Origin: an uncultured Bacteroidota bacterium
GTDB taxonomy: Bacteria > Bacteroidota > Bacteroidia > Chitinophagales > Chitinophagaceae
Reading direction: 5' to 3'
DNA: 64,000 nucleotides
Assembly: GCA_903853805.1 (NCBI GenBank)
Contig: CAINUN010000016.1
Span: forward strand, 99,900 to 163,899
The stretch's first letter is position 1. The number at the start of each line of letters is the position of its first letter. Below the pieces are notes generated by a model. It had not been told where the DNA came from, ran no database searches, and saw only the letters and a program-made list of their open reading frames with translations. The position numbers and the translations under genes were made by a program. Below, in pieces: positions 61,521-64,000 of the stretch.

Positions 61521-62267
61521 ATGAAATTACTCGAAAATAAAACTGCTATTGTAACCGGGGCAAGCCGTGGAATTGGTGAAGCCATTGCTATTAAGTTTGC
61601 AGAACATGGTGCCAATGTTGTTTTTACTTATCTTTCTTCGGAAGAGCGTGCTAAAAACTTGGAAGAAAAACTTATTGCTTTTGGCGTGAAAGCAAAGGCT
61701 TATAAATCGGACGCGGGCGATTATGCTGCGGCTGAACAACTTACCAACGATGTGCTTAAAGAGTTTGGTAGCATTGATATTTGCGTGAACAACGCCGGCA
61801 TTTCTAAAGATAATTTACTCCTTCGCATGACAGCCGAGCAATGGGATGATGTGATGCAAGCCAATTTGAAATCGGTGTTCAATCTTACGAAGCAAGTCAT
61901 CAAACCTATGATGAAGGCGCGCAATGGTAGCATCATCAATCTCAGTTCTATTGTGGGTATGAAGGGTAATGCCGGACAAAGCAGTTATGCCGCATCTAAG
62001 GCAGGCATTATTGGTTTCACCAAGTCGGTGGCGCAAGAATTGGGTAGCCGAAATATTCGTTGCAATGCCATTGCACCAGGTTTTATTGAAACTGACATGA
62101 CGCATTATTTGAACGATGGTGGCGCCGAAAAGTGGTTTGAAAAAATTCCTTTGAATCGTTTTGGGAAGCCGGAAGAAGTGGCCAATGTTGCGCTGTTTCT
62201 AGCTTCTGAAATGAGTAGCTATGTTTCGGGGCAGGTCATTAGTGCTTGCGGAGCAATGAACACTTAA
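61521..62267 (+). CDS. fabG: 3-oxoacyl-[acyl-carrier-protein] reductase
   Basis: NADPH-dependent short-chain dehydrogenase of fatty-acid synthesis, reducing 3-oxoacyl-ACP. The 248 residues have TGASRGIGEAIA (cofactor loop), NNAGISKDNLLLRM, the catalytic Ser in NLSSIVGMKGNAGQ and the YAASKAG Tyr-Lys pair, then NAIAPGFIETDM and a C-terminal FabG-type SSYVSGQVISACGAM. Usual FabG ends in VNGG; here it is ISACGA, a small deviation. It is monocistronic, 51 bases after hemW, with a terminator. Confidence 0.93.
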   Translation: MKLLENKTAIVTGASRGIGEAIAIKFAEHGANVVFTYLSSEERAKNLEEKLIAFGVKAKAYKSDAGDYAAAEQLTNDVLKEFGSIDICVNNAGISKDNLLLRMTAEQWDDVMQANLKSVFNLTKQVIKPMMKARNGSIINLSSIVGMKGNAGQSSYAASKAGIIGFTKSVAQELGSRNIRCNAIAPGFIETDMTHYLNDGGAEKWFEKIPLNRFGKPEEVANVALFLASEMSSYVSGQVISACGAMNT

Positions 62268-62288
62268 AGTGTAAAAAAAGAAAAAAAG

Positions 62289-62321
62289 AAAGTCGTGAGT
62301 TAAGAAATTCACGACTTTTTT
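62289..62321. terminator. Bidirectional terminator between fabG and gldC
   Basis: AAAGTCGTGA pairs with TCACGACTTT; A-rich and T-rich flanks suit both converging genes. Confidence 0.85.
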
Positions 62322-62350
62322 GTCTTTAAAAAACGAACAAGAGGAATCAA

Positions 62351-62689
62351 CTACTGATTCGTCAAAGCGTCCACTGCTTTTCTATGAAAGCTCTTGGCAA
62401 ATTCTTTCATTTCATTAGAAAGAGCTTCGTTTCGGGTGGCACGAAGGAAGGTATCGGCCATACCCATAATGCTTTGGAAGAAAAAGTCGTTCATTTCATC
62501 CACTTTCATGTTCTTGGTCCAAAGATCGATGCGGAGGGCAGATTTAGTTTCGCCATCCCAAAGTCCGAGCATGAATGCTTTGGCTTTTTGGTCGCCGTCT
62601 ACGCCACCATCGGGGGCATTCCACATAATGGTTTCGGGCATTTTTTCTTCGTCGAGTACTATTTTGATGTTGATATCTGAGGTCATCAT
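62351..62689 (-). CDS. gldC: Gliding motility protein GldC
   Basis: A 112-residue soluble protein that in flavobacteria supports gliding, probably by stabilising other Gld proteins. The recognised core is IKIVLDEEKMPETIMWNAPDG, KAFMLGLWDGETKSALRIDLWTKNM (in two parts), VDEMNDFFFQSI and MGMADTFLRATRNEAL. Length fits GldC (about 110). Met2 could also be the start. It is last in the reverse-strand order ybeY-rluA-gldC, 24 bases after the pseudouridine synthase gene, and far from gldKLMN. Confidence 0.92.
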   Translation of the reverse strand: MMTSDINIKIVLDEEKMPETIMWNAPDGGVDGDQKAKAFMLGLWDGETKSALRIDLWTKNMKVDEMNDFFFQSIMGMADTFLRATRNEALSNEMKEFAKSFHRKAVDALTNQ

Positions 62690-62713
62690 TATAAATATTG
62701 AAGTTAAAGTTGA

Positions 62714-63445
62714 TTATGCATTGGTGGGTTTACACCATTTATTGAGTTGGTTGATGCAGGCAAGCATATCCTTTGGCATGGTAGCTTCGGCAATGACTTC
62801 TTTACCATCTTTCTTGAAAAAATGAAGCCTGTATGCATGAAGGGCAAGGCGATGAAGCAAAGGTCTTTCTTCTTCGTCTTTATCCGACACTCTGTATTTC
62901 TTTTTGATAGTGGACACTAGGAAGGGTTTGCCATCGCCATATAATGGGTCGCAGATGATGGGGTGTCCCAATGACTGCATATGTACCCGGATTTGATGGG
63001 TGCGACCGGTATGGATTTGACACTGCACCAAGGCATAGAGTGGCCATTGTTCCACCACACGATAATCGGTGAGGGAGGCTTTTCCTTTTTTGGCAGTTAT
63101 CATTTTCCCTTTTATCACCGGGTGTTCTATGATGGCGGCATCGATGCTACCTTGTTCGGGCATGACTCTGCCATGAACAATGCCTGCGTAAAACTTTCCT
63201 ATTTCGTGTTTTTCAAAAAGCTGAGATAGGTATTTATGTGTGTCTTCGTTTTTGGCAAAGAGCACTACTCCACTTGTTTCGCGGTCGAGGCGATGAACGA
63301 CCCACACTTTTGTTTTAAGCTTTGCTTCTAAGACTTTATTTAAAGAAGGTTGGTTTTCATCGAACCTATCGGGGATGACTAACACGCCTGTGGGCTTATT
63401 GACCACAATAATATCTTCGTCTTCGTAGAGTGTTTCTATTTGCAT
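62714..63445 (-). CDS. RluA-family RNA pseudouridine synthase
   Basis: Converts specific uridines in rRNA or tRNA to pseudouridine. The 243-residue protein has NKPTGVLVIPDR, the catalytic-Asp motif WVVHRLDRETSGVVLFAK, GKFYAGIVHGRV, CQIHTGRTHQIRVHM and HPIICDPLYG, all RluA family. No S4 domain precedes the catalytic domain, so it resembles the short RluA/RluC-like forms; the target base is unknown. It lies three bases after the ybeY stop. Confidence 0.93.
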   Translation of the reverse strand: MQIETLYEDEDIIVVNKPTGVLVIPDRFDENQPSLNKVLEAKLKTKVWVVHRLDRETSGVVLFAKNEDTHKYLSQLFEKHEIGKFYAGIVHGRVMPEQGSIDAAIIEHPVIKGKMITAKKGKASLTDYRVVEQWPLYALVQCQIHTGRTHQIRVHMQSLGHPIICDPLYGDGKPFLVSTIKKKYRVSDKDEEERPLLHRLALHAYRLHFFKKDGKEVIAEATMPKDMLACINQLNKWCKPTNA

Positions 63446-63448
63446 CTA

Positions 63449-63880
63449 TCAGGCTTGAAAGTAATGGTTTAGGCAAAGGTCTTCTTCTTGGCGCATTCTT
63501 TTTTGGTCTTCGTTTTCTTTGTCTTTAAAGCCGCAAAGATGCAATGCTCCGTGAAATATTACACGGTGCAATTCTTGTTCGTAAGTAGTGTTGAACTTTT
63601 CGGCATTTTCCTTCACCCTTTCTACGCTGATGTAGATTTCTCCTTGCATTTTTTTCGGACCTTCTGAAAGGTCGAAGGTGATGATGTCGGTGAGGGTGTC
63701 GTGCTGAAGGTATTCTTTATTGATTGCTAACAAATATGCATCATCGCAAAAGATATAGACAAGGTCTAACCCCTTTATTTGAGGTAATTGTCTTCTGAAA
63801 ATAGATTGCAAGAAGGTGGAAAGCTTCCTTTTGTTTTTTAGGTTGGCTTTTACTTGTTGTTCATAATAGACCACTGCCAT
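63449..63880 (-). CDS. ybeY: Endoribonuclease YbeY (rRNA maturation factor)
   Basis: Metal-dependent RNase that matures 16S rRNA and takes part in ribosome quality control. The 143 residues have TDIITFDLSEGPKKMQGEIYIS and the metal motif HRVIFHGALHLCGFKDK. The family motif is HGxLHLxGxDH with three His ligands; here the third is Asp (HGALHLCGFKD). Length is normal and the rest of the fold is intact. It is the first gene of ybeY-rluA-gldC. Confidence 0.93.
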   Translation of the reverse strand: MAVVYYEQQVKANLKNKRKLSTFLQSIFRRQLPQIKGLDLVYIFCDDAYLLAINKEYLQHDTLTDIITFDLSEGPKKMQGEIYISVERVKENAEKFNTTYEQELHRVIFHGALHLCGFKDKENEDQKRMRQEEDLCLNHYFQA

Positions 63881-63940
63881 TGGCTGCCTTTAAATTTGTG
63901 TAAAGGTCGAACATTTTTTAAGTTGGTCGGCTTGAAAATG

Positions 63941-63948
63941 TATTTTTG
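63941..63948 (+). promoter_or_regulatory. -7 promoter box at the right edge
   Basis: TATTTTTG, six bases before a forward ATG at 63955. Confidence 0.45.
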
Positions 63949-63954
63949 CCCAAG

Positions 63955-64000
63955 ATGAATGCTACCGAAGAAAAAATATTGCCTCTTTCCCGTTTGCCTA
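63955..64000 (+). CDS. Start of an unidentified gene (partial, runs off window)
   Basis: Fifteen codons, MNATEEKILPLSRLP, open to the window end and preceded by a TATTTTTG box. Too short to recognise. Divergent from ybeY. Confidence 0.5.
   Translation, partial: MNATEEKILPLSRLP

Overview
The window is an AT-rich, gene-dense stretch of chromosome from a member of the Bacteroidota. The evidence is the complete gldK-gldL-gldM-gldN gliding/type IX secretion cluster plus gldC, a large secreted protein ending in a type-B T9SS sorting domain, families almost confined to this phylum (DUF4271 beside a HemD-like protein), and the recurrent Bacteroidota -7 promoter box TAnnTTTG, often with a TTTG box about 18-20 bases upstream. 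Gene content suits a free-living gliding bacterium of the Chitinophagales/Sphingobacteriales type; the order is an inference. I see no transposase, integrase, phage gene or CRISPR array.

Layout. 1-3.4 kb: reverse-strand complex I genes nuoA-B-C-D-H. nuoD runs straight into nuoH, so the NADH-oxidising genes nuoE-F-G are absent here, and an Alvin-type 2[4Fe-4S] ferredoxin lies divergently next to nuoA. 4-12.8 kb: sucC, a secreted protein of unknown function, hscA, a ZIP metal transporter, a lipoprotein with uvrC, a DUF983 protein and an exported msrA. 12.8-15.6 kb: tRNA-Ser(UGA), nadB, a 42-bp tandem-repeat array, and a DUF1684 gene coupled to uvrA. 15.6-29 kb: uvrA, an OmpA-family porin with calcium-binding repeats, a polyprenyl diphosphate synthase, smc, a thioredoxin-fold secreted protein and a double-parvulin chaperone. 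29-44 kb: a second 42-bp array, a duplicated DUF2061 protein, gcvP, an RsmI-like methylase, a hydrolase/glycosyltransferase pair, a T9SS-exported giant, mtgA, two doubtful small ORFs, an N-terminal transketolase subunit, crcB, cdd, an acyl-CoA dehydrogenase and a PAS histidine kinase.

44.9-50.4 kb is the most distinctive locus. Three reverse-strand genes encode a sigma-54 activator-type response regulator, a stand-alone H-NOX heme sensor and a 1194-residue hybrid kinase whose N terminus looks like the HNOBA domain that partners H-NOX in soluble guanylate cyclase. Together they read as a nitric-oxide-sensing phosphorelay. 50.6-56.2 kb holds comB and gldN-M-L-K. 56.5-60.3 kb holds a HemD-like protein with a histone-H1-like tail, a DUF4271 membrane protein and an Omp85-family barrel, divergent from hemW. 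The window ends with fabG, gldC, an RluA pseudouridine synthase, ybeY and the first codons of another gene.

The two findings I would check first are the H-NOX/HNOBA phosphorelay and the pair of 42-bp-periodic arrays. The arrays sit in two convergent intergenic gaps about 14 kb apart, in inverted orientation. Next is the NADH-module-less complex I beside a ferredoxin gene.
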